From assembly GCA_013407085.1 (NCBI GenBank), contig JACCGJ010014392.1:1-64000 (forward strand): a stretch of 64,000 nt of DNA, read 5' to 3'. The translations under genes were made by a program, and so were the position numbers. Positions 31,165-43,289 of this stretch are shown piece after piece (position 1 is the first letter of the stretch; each line of letters begins with the position of its first letter). The stretch is from Atriophallophorus winterbourni. Its lineage: Eukaryota; Platyhelminthes; Trematoda; Plagiorchiida; Microphallidae. The notes under the pieces are model-generated. The model was given only the letters and a program-made list of their open reading frames with translations, ran no database searches and had not been told where the DNA came from.

Positions 31165-31285
31165 CAAGGCTCACTGAACCTGATCTTACTGTGTCCACCT
31201 GACGATGGCAAACAGCCAGAAACCGGTAGTGGTGTGTATGGGATGGGCATGTGAGCAACACATTACCTTTAAAAAGCTTTTGAAT
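31165..31285. repeat. Foldback repeat A2, single arm
   Basis: AAGGCTCACTGAACCTGATC, then ACCTGACGATGGCAAACAGC, AGAAACCGGTAGTGGTGTGT and ATGTGAGCAACACATTA follow the A2 arm order in reverse orientation relative to 60883-60990. Confidence 0.65.
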
Positions 31286-31289
31286 GTAT

Positions 31290-32225
31290 TTTTCAATCCA
31301 CCCTCGACATGCTGACTGTCATACGCAAAAATCGTTCAGATTCCTTTCGTGCATTTCATGGATGGTTCAGGTTACACTACCATACGTTTAGGCATGGTGT
31401 CCGCACGCTTCGCATACCACCACTTGAGCCTTCACTTTGGCCAGTAGTTGCCTCAGACACGAGAGTTCAAACTCGACAAGATGACATTTGCTCTGTCATT
31501 CCGCTTAAGAATCTCAGTGAATAGCGGTAGAATATACGTAATATCTAGACCAACGAATGTGAAGCGATATACTGGTTAAATCGTATAGTTTTCAATAGTG
31601 ACGATGCGATGCAATAGGATCTCCTTTGGAAGAATTTTCGTTTTGTTTGTGCTGGTTGTCGACTCGAAGTCTGCATGCTGACGTCAAGAATTCAACCCGT
31701 GCCTGAAGCTGCTATTCGCTGCCATGGTGGAGAAACGAGAAATTGATTAGGACCTTCCTTACCGAAGGGTAAAGTTTGCCATAACATTGTGCATGTAGCT
31801 GATCACTTATTCTCGAACCACTAGCTTGTTTTCACAGTATAGCAATTTAAATTCCTAACACCATGGGGCAAGAATTTATCCATGATAGAGAATTGTCGAA
31901 TTTCTAAAACCTTCGACAGTGCAACCATCAAAGTGAACTGCACTCTTCATATCAAAGTGGAAATTGTAAGCATCTTCGAGTGAGAAACTTTTACGTTTCG
32001 GTTAACTTATCCCCATTCTCCGGTTAATGAAATGAAATAAACTATAATAACTCAGGCCATCCACAATGCTTTCCTCAGATTTGCCTTATGGAATAGATCA
32101 CATTCAATGTGGTTCCATTCTTGCGGAGACCACATTAAAATTCCGGGTACGCTCTAGCAGCATGGCACACGTAGGTACATCTATAAAACTTTGGCAAATG
32201 ATTTACCGAAGATATCCAGAAAACA
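31290..32225. other. No gene supported
   Basis: 31300-31520 has an open frame of 71 codons and is less AT-rich than its surroundings; it may be LINE debris continuing the fragment before the A2 arm, but I could not match it. The rest is AT-rich without features. Confidence 0.3.
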
Positions 32226-32229
32226 ATTT

Positions 32230-32390
32230 GAAGTGTAAACAAGGTATGATCTTTTAAGCCACTGTCGGATAAGTTTTGGCCCTTCCAACCTGTTCGATCA
32301 CACGTGCCCACACATAAGGCATGCGTATGTTGATCGTATTGTTCCTAAAAACAGTGCAAACAGCACAACGCCGGTAGTTAGTTAAGTGCA
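32230..32390. repeat. Foldback repeat A1/A2-like, diverged
   Basis: AAGCCACTGTCGGATAAGTT, AACCTGTTCGATCACACG, CAGTGCAAACAGCAC and GCCGGTAGT follow the order of the family, mixing elements of both sub-types. The ends are unclear. Confidence 0.45.
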
Positions 32391-33005
32391 ATTGGGGTAT
32401 ACGGTAAACTGGATCATGAAGTAAATGTTTTTGGTTATTGTATTAAGCAAATCACATCTTGTGTTTTAGTTGTAGAGTTGAAAAACCTGCTATTGTACGA
32501 TATTTTATGTTTCAATGGAAATCTATGGTTTACGTTTGAAGATGTTTTAAGAAAACGTCCTTCCTGATTTCCAACAATACGTAAAGATAAAGGAGTCCGT
32601 ATTAAAACTACACAATTTTAGAATCTATTAACGCACGTTATAGCGACACGATACTCCGAGTACTATCAATCTAACGGAAATGTAAATAATTCAGCGTCAC
32701 TCAGTTTAAATGTAAGAATACGATGCATTCTCGAAAGCAGCCAGAGCTACTTTCGATGCATTTTTACGTTCTCGGTGATTGCCGATTCGAATAACAAGGA
32801 ATAAAACCCACCATGAATTCTTTTGTTTGAATTCGGTCAACTATAGCAAATATTATTCTAAACCACAATTTTTTGTCTAAGCATGACGGGTAAATATGCG
32901 CGAACGAAAGCAACGTTGTCGATTGATTAAATCCAGTGGTACCGTGATTAATTTCTAAGCTTTGCTGATTGGCCAACAATACACTTCAAAAATGGTTATT
33001 GACTA
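32391..33005. other. AT-rich sequence, nothing recognised
   Basis: No supported frame or repeat. Confidence 0.35.
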
Positions 33006-33009
33006 TCAT

Positions 33010-33200
33010 TGTTCGAATACAAAAGGAAGAAAACAAAGTTAAACTTGTATGCCACTGTTGCGTAGGGTTCGTACAACGAACCACGATGTTCAAACACAGA
33101 ATCACATAGTGATTCGTGGTCAAGCACTCAAGGTGCTTATGGATGACCAAAGTGATGTGTAATTTAGGAGGATGCGAGCAACACATCACAATAGGAAGAA
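33010..33200. repeat. Foldback repeat A2, central block and one end
   Basis: AACAAAGTTAAACTTGTATG, CCACTGTTGCGTAGGGTTCG, ACAACGAACCACGATG and GTGATTCGTGGTCAAGCAC match the central block seen at 34460-34570 and 60996-61090. It closes with GCGAGCAACACATCAC, the A2 end. Confidence 0.65.
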
Positions 33201-34450
33201 TTTAGCAAAAACTGAATTAGGGTAGTTCATTAGTGTATCTCAAACGTATAATGACAGATTAGTAGTTACATTATTGGATACGTATAGTTTAAAAAAACCA
33301 TACTTTATAAATTTCAAGTTATTCACTTTCACGACTGTATATTCACAACCATCGTCAACATGGAAAAAGTCAAGCATTAAAATCCGTCAACCTTTTAAAT
33401 GGTGTTAATTTACATTATGATAACCAGTTTGAGATTTCAATATTTGAAAACAGTTATCTTCAATTGAACTGCATGATAAATGGACAGTCTAATACTAGGT
33501 CACACAAAAATTGCTTTACTGTTGTAGTGTTATTTATTTGATGCTGTACATAGAAGCCATTGTGAGTTATTTCAAAGATTAAATCAGCAGCCTGAATTGC
33601 TCGTGGGTTATTCAAGCGATATCACATTTATGTTATTAGGCGCTCAGTGCAAATCCACCGCTTGCTCGCTCTATCCAGAAACACGAGCGTTCGGTTGTAC
33701 CACCGAGCACGTCATGACATGCTGATGCACTCACGTTTAATGAAAAGCAGGCCACCAATTAAATTTCACCGGATGATGAAGTGGCTACCAAGCGAACGCT
33801 TGCTTGCTCATCCAAGTAAACGGCCTAATTGCACGTCCATCAACTTGATACACCGGTCACACTACGGTGCAAGGTTCGTGATGTTTGAGGGACGTTTAAA
33901 ACCTCCAAAATCGCTACTATCGACACATCACTCAGGGCACCCTTGAACTACGTTTGTTATATGTGCACAGTTGTCGCTAGATTTGGTTGAGTTTAAAAGT
34001 ATCTACTCACTGAGATAAGGCATAGAGCTATTGTATCGTTATGTGGAACATGTTTGAAGGTGAATTTTTTAATCTTAGTTTCTATCATTTAAGAAATAGA
34101 GTCGCGGAAGATGCAAATAAGCTCTTTGTCCGTATAACTATCTTCAGAGTAAGAATAGTGTTCTTGAAAAACAAGAAAGTCTAAGTGTCAAACATAAATA
34201 CTATTCTTAGTGACGAGAAGACAGAAAATATGGCCATAATATAGAAGTATAACTAGGATTTTTCCTCAATGCATCAGGTAACATAAAGCATATAATATAA
34301 TATTTAAAAATTCTCGTGCAAGCAATTCATAGACTTCATGAAACATTCGTAAATTGAGATTTAAAATGCTTAGGCTATACATTGAAAGCATGCAAGACAG
34401 ATAATAGAATCAGACTGAGGCAATAAATAATACGGAAGCCAACAAAAGTA
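33201..34450. other. No gene supported; GC-richer patch at 33640-33950
   Basis: The patch at 33640-33950 is open for 99 codons on the plus strand and much less AT-rich than its flanks (arginine- and histidine-rich translation). It shows no domain and may be a repeat. It contains loosely matching inverted words (CGAGCGTTCGG against CCAAGCGAACGCTTG). The rest is AT-rich and empty as far as I can see. Confidence 0.3.
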
Positions 34451-34454
34451 TATT

Positions 34455-34820
34455 GAAACGATAGTAGAATGTAAACAAAGTTAGACTTTTAAGCCACTGT
34501 TTAACAAGGTTCGCACAACGAACTACGATGCTCAAACACAGAATAACCTAGTGATTTCTGGTCAAGCGCCATGACGCTCATAGATGAGCAATGTAATGTG
34601 TTGCTTACGTTCCTCACAACACAAACGAACACCAGTTCCTGGCTTTTTGCCAACATCCGGTAGAGAGAGAGTAAGATTAGGTTCAGTGAACCTTATAACA
34701 GTGGAAAAGTGATAAACAAATATCAGCGAGTCTAAGATTTCTATCTCCACTTGATGATGGCTATCAGCAGGAAACCGGCTGTTGTATGTAAGCGCGGGAG
34801 ATGTGAGCAACACATTATAT
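34455..34820. repeat. Foldback repeat A2, centre plus a pair of inverted arms
   Basis: The central block (34460-34575, with GGTTCGCACAACGAACTACG) precedes a left arm at 34594-34690 (TAATGTGTTGCTTACG, CTGGCTTTTTGCCAACATCC). An inverted right arm follows at 34745-34819 (CCACTTGATGATGGCTATCA, GGAAACCGGCTGTTGTATGT, GATGTGAGCAACACATTATA). The outer ends TAATGTGTTGCT and AGCAACACATTA are exact inverse partners. Confidence 0.75.
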
Positions 34821-34824
34821 ATTA

Positions 34825-36355
34825 AAATGTAAATTGTATAGCTCCTTCACTAATTTGTATCAACGCACTGCTCATTAAGCACATACGTATTTTGATGTTA
34901 AGCTGAATTCTACCAATTCTCACACGATTGGATGGGATCAAACATTTCATAATGATCATCAAGAAAATTGTTATTTTTTCTGGTTTTCATGCAGTTATTT
35001 CAAGGTCGATTTTAATGCCATGCAAACCGGGGTTTTGATGCAATCTCTTGTAGTAATCGAGTCAAAACCTTTTCTTTTCTGGAAAATAAACCTACTCAAA
35101 ATATTTGGTGAACCCAAAAAGTTAGTTTTATGCTGGGTTTTATATGGGCACCACAGTGTTTTGTTCATATCAATCAATACCTAGTGATGTCTTGCGAGTG
35201 TATACATAATGAATGTACGAAGGTAAAGCATTCCTCAGAATCATGTACTGAGAAAACTGGAATCACACTCTTCACTCTTGCTAACCGGGTACAATAAATT
35301 CTTAATAAAATATAGCAAGTGTGAAATTTCCTGCTAAATATTCATTGAAACTTTACTCCCCACATCTAGCAACAGACTGTTCGATATGTAACATGCAAAA
35401 CACACTCACTTTTGAACATATTCAACAAATTTCACAACAGCCGTGCCACATTTTTTATATCAAACTACATTGTTGACCTCAAATGTGACGATTAAAACGT
35501 GTTCACCCTATCAAAAGCTTCAGCCCTTTGTTTTCTATGCATAGTTGACCTCATGAGAGGCGAGCGTTTAGAAATGTGCAAACGAGAGACTAACATGGTC
35601 AATGGGGGTGTACCGTGAAAATGTTTTGTAGTGATCGCACCACCTGCACTTGGGTTAGCCAGAACATTGGTATGTAATCGAGCATACTCATAATAGTGAA
35701 TGTAGGCAAAACCAGTATTTATACATAATTTATATTGAAGTGTACACAAAAGTATATCACATATGATGTAAGTGAATTTACTGTCCCAATTGCAAATTAC
35801 CTTTGCATTACGACTTACAATCTCATTTCTATGAAGCCTGGTTTCAGTTCTGCGATGAATTTGTTATTTAAATAACAAAATATACTTGATTGTCTGAAAC
35901 TCTTTCAAGTGTATTTACCGGAAGTATCGATGAAATAAATAAATCTACAATCTGATCTGCTTGGTTCATTTTTTCAGTCATCAAAGTGTGGGCTACCAAG
36001 ACCGATTTTCGTGTTTTACGCGGAAGCAAGATATAATCATTACCAGTTATCACACGAGAGCCAGGCAAATTTGTGTGACTGAAATACTCATTGAAATTGC
36101 CGATAAATTGCTTTCCCGTCGTAATAATTTTATCAGCGCTTCTCCAGGTCCGGTTGAGAAAGATGTGGAGCTAGTTTTAAGTACATTTTTTCTGAGTTTA
36201 CACCACTGCTCGCCATTCGTATGAGAACCTTTGCTCTAACTACGATGTAACCCAAGCACAATGTAAGCCTAATACCAGATCAAAGTCGATCTTGAAGGTT
36301 CAGCTGAATCGAATATAGACTACTGTAGTCGAGTCTGTAAACAGGTTATAATAAC
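34825..36355. other. AT-rich sequence with one exon-like patch at 35978-36180
   Basis: An acceptor-like GGTTCATTTTTTCAG ends at 35977. After it all three plus frames are open for some distance (one ends TGTGACTGA near 36080, another reads EIADKLLSRRNNF further on), and the minus strand is also open. With overlapping open frames I cannot say which, if any, is coding. Confidence 0.25.
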
Positions 36356-36359
36356 ATGT

Positions 36360-36745
36360 AATGAAACCGAACGATTAATAAACCTTGCTCACTACAGAAA
36401 ATAATTAACTACGTCACTAACAATAAAAAACTCTCAGAAGAGCTGAGGTGTCTTGGAAGGAGCATTAAAGGGGTACCGTTTTTACCGAAACCACCTTTAC
36501 ACCAGAAAACAAACAACGCGTTCGGTTTAGCTGAGTGCATTAGGATATATCATACAAATATCCCCATATTGCATATTTTGAATTTAGGACGAGGTATCTA
36601 GTACCCAGTTTAATCAAAATTCACTAGAACATTAAAACGTACTAGTCCGATCAGTCCACAATGGCTCTTGCTTGCGGTTCTTTCGAAAGCATGTATATGT
36701 AATGACGAACCTTGGTTCTACAAACATTTTTAAAGATATCTGAAA
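36360..36745 (+). pseudogene. Decayed coding sequence of unknown origin
   Basis: One plus-strand frame keeps a protein-like composition over about 100 codons: LSEELRCLGRSIKGVPFLPK, PPLHQKTNNAFGLAECIRIY, then LNLGRGI, a stop, a second stop, SPISPQWLLLAVLSK and EPWFYKHF before a third stop. Residue use (P, L, G, W, C, R) is unlike the lysine/asparagine-rich noise of the surroundings, and the frame is kept after the stops. This points to a dead gene or retroelement piece. I do not recognise the family. Confidence 0.4.
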
Positions 36746-36749
36746 TAAT

Positions 36750-38460
36750 TTCTTTGACAACGTTAAGGATATTTTATGTTTCGATAAACTAAATCAATGC
36801 GCAACAAGTCTAAACAAGTTGACAATTTTCTATGTAACCTGCATAGAAACAGAATCTTTATATGTATATTTTATACGTAATGTTTTATGATTTGGGGCGA
36901 ACAGCTCAGTTCAAGTCAAGTTTAGTTTAAAATGAAGACGCATGTTCTATTATCCGCTTTTCACAAAATACGTTAGCAAATTTAATTTAGATAACTGCAT
37001 ATATCAAAAGACTTAACCGCGACCCGGCTAATGAAATACTTCATGAAATCTCTGTCATTTTTTCCCTATATGATCCGATGTAAATAATTACTGCCAACAC
37101 GTTCAATATTTGAATCGTCCATCATTAGAGTACACACTAAAAGTTCAACAGATTTGTACTTTTACCTGTTTAGTGTTGTGTATTATGCCATGAGTCCGGA
37201 TGTTTAAGAAATATCGTTAATACAGGCAGTTCGAATAATGAATTTTGAGGGATATTCTGCATAATTTGCGATGATCGTAATAAAAAAACAGTCGTTGGAT
37301 AACAAAGTTATTCTCATTGTTCAGAATTTATTGAGCTTTGTAGCATATAATTGAAATAGCAACGATGTTTGAAGGGAAACTTTGAAAGCAGATCATTTGC
37401 TCAATGTAAAGTTGATTCGAGATTTCTATCTGAAATGGCCACTCAGCGTAGACATTTAACAGTTTAGTCATGCCATTCGAATACGTGTTTCGGAAATGTG
37501 ACTTATATCTGACGCATTAGGTTTTTATTAAACTGTTCTGTGGGGTCGCTTGACCCTAATAATAAGGATTTATGACGCATGACAGAAATCCATGTAAAAG
37601 TGAACAGAGAACTTACTAGTTCTTAGGCGTGGCGTTGTCTTGGCCGTATCTAACGAAAGTAACACGAATTCAGTGTACGTGAACACAGTTCGGACATCAA
37701 CAAAAGAAAGAGCACCTTAGTGCCTCATGGAGTCTCGGAGTCATGAGAGTGTTTAAGACTAATGAGTCGATTACCATACAGGTGGAAAACTCTAGTTACA
37801 GGCCCATGTCCCGCTTGAAGGCCAAAGACAGAACTAAATAAGTATTCGCATGAAATCCCTTCTAGAATTACACCCTATCAACACTTGGCAGCGCTGCTTG
37901 AATCTGCATTGAATAATACTACAGCATGAATATTTTTTGTTGATCTGTTGGTTAGTGGAGAGTAATAAATTTAGGAATAGATTAAGATTTGGTAGTTATC
38001 AATTCGGGAAATAGGCTATAAAAGAAAAAGGTTGTTAAACTGAGTGATGCAAATCTAAACAAAATTGTAATACCAGTTAAAAAATCAAGTCCCTATTTAC
38101 CATGAACACGTCCTGAATGAGAGTCACTAAGTCACAATTTTCACAAACACTCACATGAGCCGATCACAAGGAATAATAAAATATTTGATTGCTTACGCCA
38201 AAACATAAGTGATTTAACGTAGAAACTCAAATTAGTTCACAAAATGCCTCATATAACATAAGATAGAACGGATAGAACTAGTGAACTTACCGATATACAG
38301 TTAATAAATTAACGAGTGAATTCCGAGTTAAAGTTAAAAAATGCCGTGAAAGTTTAATCCAAACCAAATTCAATCATTGCCTGAGCAACAGTAACACGAA
38401 ACGTCTGAGATGGCTGAGCATTTTTCACTCATGTTCAGTTCACATTGAAATATGCGTCAC
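36750..38460. other. AT-rich sequence, nothing recognised
   Basis: No supported frame, no match to the repeat families. 37690-37870 is slightly less AT-rich. Confidence 0.4.
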
Positions 38461-38715
38461 GAGCTCGGTCACTGTCATGAGGCGGAGGTCAGCGCATTAA
38501 ATCACATGTCAGAGAAATCGTGCGATGAATTGCGGCGCTTCTGTTGACGGTTGTAGCATTGCTAGGTGGTCAAACCTGTCTCGAATGGCAGAGGAACCTA
38601 ACTCGATTCTGGTTGGTCGGTCCATCCACGCGTACGCCACGTGAGTGTGTGCGAACGGATGATGGCCAATGAAGCGCCGAGGACTCATGATTGCGCAAAA
38701 TGGCCACAAATCATA
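38460..38715 (-). repeat. GC-richer repeat-like patch of unknown class
   Basis: This patch has clearly higher GC than its flanks and one minus-strand frame of 66 codons (PTRIELGSSAIRDRFDHLAM inside). It sits 220 bp from a family B LINE end and may be part of an element, but I find no second copy in the window. Confidence 0.3.
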
Positions 38716-38929
38716 TTAACAAGATCGGTTCCAAAATTATATTTATTATTTTCTAAATAATATTAATATGATCAAATTCTGTGGGTTGATTAATGACATA
38801 TGTCTGTATTTATTTTTTATTCGATTTTCTTTCATTTCAGTGGGTGTTGCAACGACATGCTGTGTTTGCAAACCTAAGTTTATATTAGTAAATTTTGTTT
38901 TACAGACAACATCAGAATCATAAGCAACC

Positions 38930-39410
38930 AATCTCTGGGCATTATTAATGTTAGCTTCCTCGGTCGGTGTCGACCATAGTTGCACCTCACAAGTGCATCA
39001 TGGTTTCATGCTCCGCAGCCTTTAGAATCACTAAACATTGCCATTCGGATGTGACAATCTCTCTCACAGTGCTCAAAGCAAAAGACAGTACTCGATCGAG
39101 TTGCACGCTAGCGGCGTGATCTACGTTGATCAGTCATAAGGTGAATCTGCTCTTCCCAGGTTGGACAAGACGCTTTACACAGTTCCTCCAAAGTATGTGG
39201 TCAAGAGCAAGTTTTTCGCAACTCGTAGGGTCAATGCTGAGAGCTTTCATTTCTCTTTCGGTAACGTTTTTGCACCGCAAGTGCGGTCTGCCCAAAGGTC
39301 GACTTCATGATTTCAACTCACCATAGATCATTTGGAATGCGAGCATTTTCTATACTGTACACATGACCCAGCCAGAGTATGCGGTCGACTCTACTAACAT
39401 CATATTATCA
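38930..39410 (-). pseudogene. LINE 3' end, family B (longest copy)
   Basis: In minus sense the copy begins with the block before the stop codon (GHV and ARIPNDLW-like residues near 39320-39375), runs through EELCKASCPTWEEQ (about 39145-39185), the cysteine motif CERDCHIRMAMFSDSKG (about 39020-39075) and a 3' untranslated part with CGACCGAGGAAG. Frameshifts break it. Relatives at 12040-12385, 53560-53780 and 42520-42725 share the cysteine motif; 30930-31160 shares the upstream block. Confidence 0.65.
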
Positions 39411-39714
39411 CCATTGATGACATGTATTGTTAGAATTATAGTTTAATATTTTCTATTTCCATTGTAATAATGGGCATGGGCAAGTATCAATGATTTTGCA
39501 GGAAAATGCATAAAATAAGTAAATGATATAGATGTTTATCGTGTCGCAGATGGAAAGCGAGTTTTTTAGGAATATTTTGTTAAGTCCCAGGTTTTGACCC
39601 GCATTTACCTATGTATTGTACGCAATTAGCAATTAAACCAGACGGACATATGCTAAAAATCTAAACTTATTTTGTAATACCATCAGATCCTCGATCGCTT
39701 GACCAAAAATCACT

Positions 39715-39810
39715 ATGTGCTTCTGTTTGAATATCGCGGTTCATTGTACGAACCCAGATACCGGTTGTGGAGTGTAATTGCTGGTGATGTGAGCAACACA
39801 TTATTTTATA
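39715..39810. repeat. Foldback repeat A2, short arm piece
   Basis: GGTTCATTGTACGAACCCAG, ATACCGGTTGTGGAGTG and GATGTGAGCAACACATTATT follow the A2 order and end at the A2 terminus. Confidence 0.6.
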
Positions 39811-42500
39811 ATTGTTTTTCGCTCAGCATCTAATTCGTAGGAATATCTCCAGCAAAACTGCGATATATCCATTGTAAGCATCCTACTTTTCAGTCATATT
39901 CTTCAATAAATTTATTTTTCATAACCAAAGTATCTGTCAGACCATACAATATTGAATTGTGGCTCTTGCAAGTATCGCTTCTTCAAACAATAGCATTGTC
40001 CGTGTTAGAATTAATTTAAGTTACACTGGGATAAACTAGTTTCGATGAATTATAAAAAAATTGTAAATAATCCGGTGGAAATGTCAAATCATCCGGTCAC
40101 TCCACATAGAATTACCGCACAAAATTAATAATAATTTATAGACTCCCGTGGAATGTTGCTGTGTTCATTATATCTGGTTTCATTCAAGCCGGTCAAACTG
40201 TCGGCCCTCGAAAGGGTAGCTCATCAATCAGAAATGATTGCACAATTACGAATGAACTTTGTGCGAGTCGGCGAGAGGAAATCACGTGATTGGTTGTTAT
40301 ACGCGTTTCTAACACGGATCAATATTTCCAATTATCAATAGTCATTCAAGCGTTATCGTTTTCATTCTGTCAATTTGAAGAGTGTCGGGAAAAACTGTCA
40401 ACCGATGCTGAATTTCACAAACACGTTTAGTAGGGTATTTTAATATTTTTTAATTTTATATTATCCTTATCTAAATATAAAAAATAAAACAAAAGAATGG
40501 CTTTATTCTGTTTGATTCTTGTTTATGTTCATCTTGTTCGCTATATATCAAGTTCATTTTTCAGTATGCAATATCATGTCTAAACCAAGTAATTGAGAAT
40601 GGTTCCCGTGATAAGTGATAACAATATTTATTCTGGAAGAATTTGAAGTAGAAATCGATTTGGTAATTGAGAATCAACATTTGGCGTAAAAAGATGTTAT
40701 GCACGAATCGGTCGACTTCCACCAGATCTTTGCCACCTAGTCACGAATTTTAATGTTAGAGATTTTTCAAGTACATCATCTATGGTTATTGATGTTGAGT
40801 TTCATAAAAGTCATTTCGGTTGCTTGTGCAACTCAAGCAAGTTTGGCGTCTGCATATTTTTGCATTATATTGTGATATACCATTAACAAAGTTAACAAAT
40901 TTTATTAATCGATGCACCCGAGAATATTCTAAAATCCATTAAACTTAACGTGCATCTGCAAAAGACCATTGGATTTTAGCTGCTAGTGAACGCGTGATCG
41001 TCGTTCTGTACCTCCCATGCATTGATAATTAGATTCGGGTTGAAATGAAAGTGCAATAATGTTTGGTTATTTCTGAGATCCTATGTTCTTCATTGTATAA
41101 TATAAATCGCCACTCATATTTTGAACGTTCGTGTTGCTTCATAATTGCAATAAAAGAGTATGTAACCAAAGTATATTCCGCATATTGCGAAGCAATGTAC
41201 ACAAGAAGTTATTTAAGGGTGTGGTTGATGGCAACTTTTAGAATGATCTTCCAGTCATTGTGTTATCGAGGTAGCTAACAACGATCTATCGATAAGGAAA
41301 GCCTCTTTGTCAGTATCTCATCTCATATCAATTAGACCTGAAGCAGATTGTCAGAATGAGATATAAATTTGGATTGTTTGCAGCAATATTGGATGAAAAA
41401 TTCATCCATCGAGTTGTCGATGATTGTTAAAATGCCATTCAATAACTATGATAACAAAAATTATGATTTTCAAAGTTTGACTTCTTTTTGCAACTATAAA
41501 TTCTTCCCACTTACATCTAAGTGGCCCTTAATATATTCAATTAAGCTGCTAATATATTTGCTAAACTCATACTTCGATCGATAACTAAGATAAAAATATT
41601 TGCTCCTGTTATGTAACAATGCAACTTAATCAAACTCTGAGACAAGCCATTTCCATCGTTTGACAATGTGGGATCGAATATTCTCAGTTTCTTCAAAATA
41701 AACCAAACTGTCATCCCACTGTTGAAACCTGATTGAGAATGACAAATAACCTGCCAAAGTAGTCTGTGAAACAGTTGCTCTTTTCATCAGTGAAATGAGA
41801 ATTTCGCGAAACTTTTCCCCTTCGCTAAGACAGACTGCGAATACAGATTAAATGCTGATTATTTATGAATTATTCCATCAGTCACGTGATATGAGATGGT
41901 TAACAATTTTGTTTAGTAAGCTGTGAATAATTGTTCACATCGACATTCTATGTCAGCCAGGATTAAGGATGGTAATTTGTAAAATCCACAATTATTCGCG
42001 TAATATTAAGTTATAAAATTTGTGTTAAAGGCTTGAGATGATGTTCAACGTAATTTCCGAAAACGGCTTAATAGAGAAAAAAGCAAATGAACCTTCTGTG
42101 ACCCTTTAACTTTCGTCTTGTTTAAAGCATTTGAAAATACGCTTTATTCTTCAAGGTTTTGAGCTAGATCATTTTGTGAGGGATTCGTTTTCCAGGCGAA
42201 GTTTCATCAGAAAAGTGATTTTCACAGTATATTTAACGTGCTAACAGTGCTTGATGTAGCACTACCTTTAATTGTATGCGAGAAGGGCATCGTTCTAACT
42301 AGTCAAAGTGCGAATTTGACTGACTGCTGGATTAAAATCAGTTTACTTCACATTTATTAATCTCGACAACCTCTCACTTTTTGCCCGATGATATCCACTT
42401 TTCAGAAAACTTCAATGAGAAAAGGTGAAAAGTTGAAAACATATTTATAACTAAGAACGCACGTTTGTGACGAAGACATCACCTTGTTCATGCATAATAT
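39811..42500. other. AT-rich sequence, nothing recognised
   Basis: Short stop-bounded frames only. The least AT-rich part, 40160-40330, is open for 62 codons on the plus strand but shows no domain or splice context. Confidence 0.4.
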
Positions 42501-42519
42501 CATTCAAGTGAATGAGCAG

Positions 42520-42725
42520 ATGCTGCTCTCAGCTGCTGAAGGTAGATCGCATCCGCGCGCAACTGCCGCCGATCGATCGAGTACTGCATATAGCTTTGAG
42601 CTCTGAAAGAGAGATTGTTCCTCCAGAATAGGACTGATATCTGACCTAAAACGCCGTAGAGCATAAATCGTCTTAAGGTTTTGATGTATATCGATGGTCG
42701 GCATTGACCGAAGGAGGCCAACATT
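42520..42725 (+). pseudogene. LINE 3' end, family B, + sense copy
   Basis: On the plus strand KRDCSSRIGLISDLKRRRA is read at about 42603-42660, preceded by EQMLLSAAEGR-like residues. After the frame ends, the stretch TGGTCGGCATTGACCGAAGG and AGGCCAACATTC (to 42725) is the inverse of 53560-53580. The flanks ATTCAAGTGAATGAG and CATTCAATGTGAATG are similar but not a clean target duplication. Confidence 0.65.
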
Positions 42726-42929
42726 CATTCAATGTGAATGTATACTGCTTGAGCTGCGCTAAACAGGTTCAGTGCAATAAACCCTATTCCCAAACAATAG
42801 CACATTTGAAAATTGGTTATTAAATGAAGTTTTTACATTGAAGCCACCCTCAAATGGCAATTGTACAATGAATCATGGTGTTCAAATTGAGAGACAGAAA
42901 GTCATTCCGGAAAAAGCTCAAGTCACTCA

Positions 42930-43092
42930 TTAACTAGAAAGTGAAACATTGCCCACGTATTTCAGAATAAACTGCTCTACGGTTTCGGACTTTTTCCTTG
43001 AATTAGGTTCAGTCAAATCCGATTCCGATGATGTTGATGATGATTGTTTTGACGAGTCTAATTTTAAAAATTCTCCTTTTGAATCTCGTAAC
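42930..43092 (-). CDS. Possible 3'-terminal coding exon, unrecognised protein
   Basis: On the minus strand the acceptor GGTCCTCCAATTCAG ends at 43093, and a frame of 53 codons (split first codon) runs to a TAA at 42930. It is rich in serine, lysine and glutamate: KGEFLKLDSSKQSSSTSSES, then SRKKSETVEQFILKYVGN. This looks like the end of a regulatory or cytoplasmic tail rather than random AT-rich sequence. No domain is recognised and no upstream exon found. The acceptor and the first 39 nt of the exon are included in a perfect tandem duplication. Confidence 0.35.
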
Positions 43093-43283
43093 CTGAATTG
43101 GAGGACCTTAACGACAGCGTTGTAGCATATTTGAAAGATAGTCACTCAAAACGAGAGAATTTGTTTTAGAGTCTAATTTTAAAAATTCTCCTTTTGAATC
43201 TCGTAACCTGAATTGGAGGACCTTAACGACAGCGTTGTAGCATATTTGAAAGATAGTCACTCAAAACGAGAGAATTTGTTTTA
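43054..43283. repeat. Perfect tandem duplication, 2 x 115 bp
   Basis: 43054-43168 is followed directly by an identical copy, 43169-43283 (I see no difference; the next base, 43284, also matches). The unit begins GAGTCTAATTTTAAAAATTC and ends AGAATTTGTTTTA. It includes the acceptor and the first 39 nt of the candidate exon at 42930-43092, so two identical 3' splice sites exist, at 43093 and 43208. Identity implies a very recent event or an assembly artefact. Confidence 0.9.
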
Positions 43284-43289
43284 GTTATT

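Noticed and set aside
33647..33946. 99-codon arginine- and histidine-rich frame
   Set aside because: Composition suggests a GC-richer repeat read by chance; no domain and no splice sites.
35868..36224. Overlapping open frames on both strands as a real exon
   Set aside because: One good acceptor is present, but three frames are open at once and none fits a known protein; left as a weak patch.
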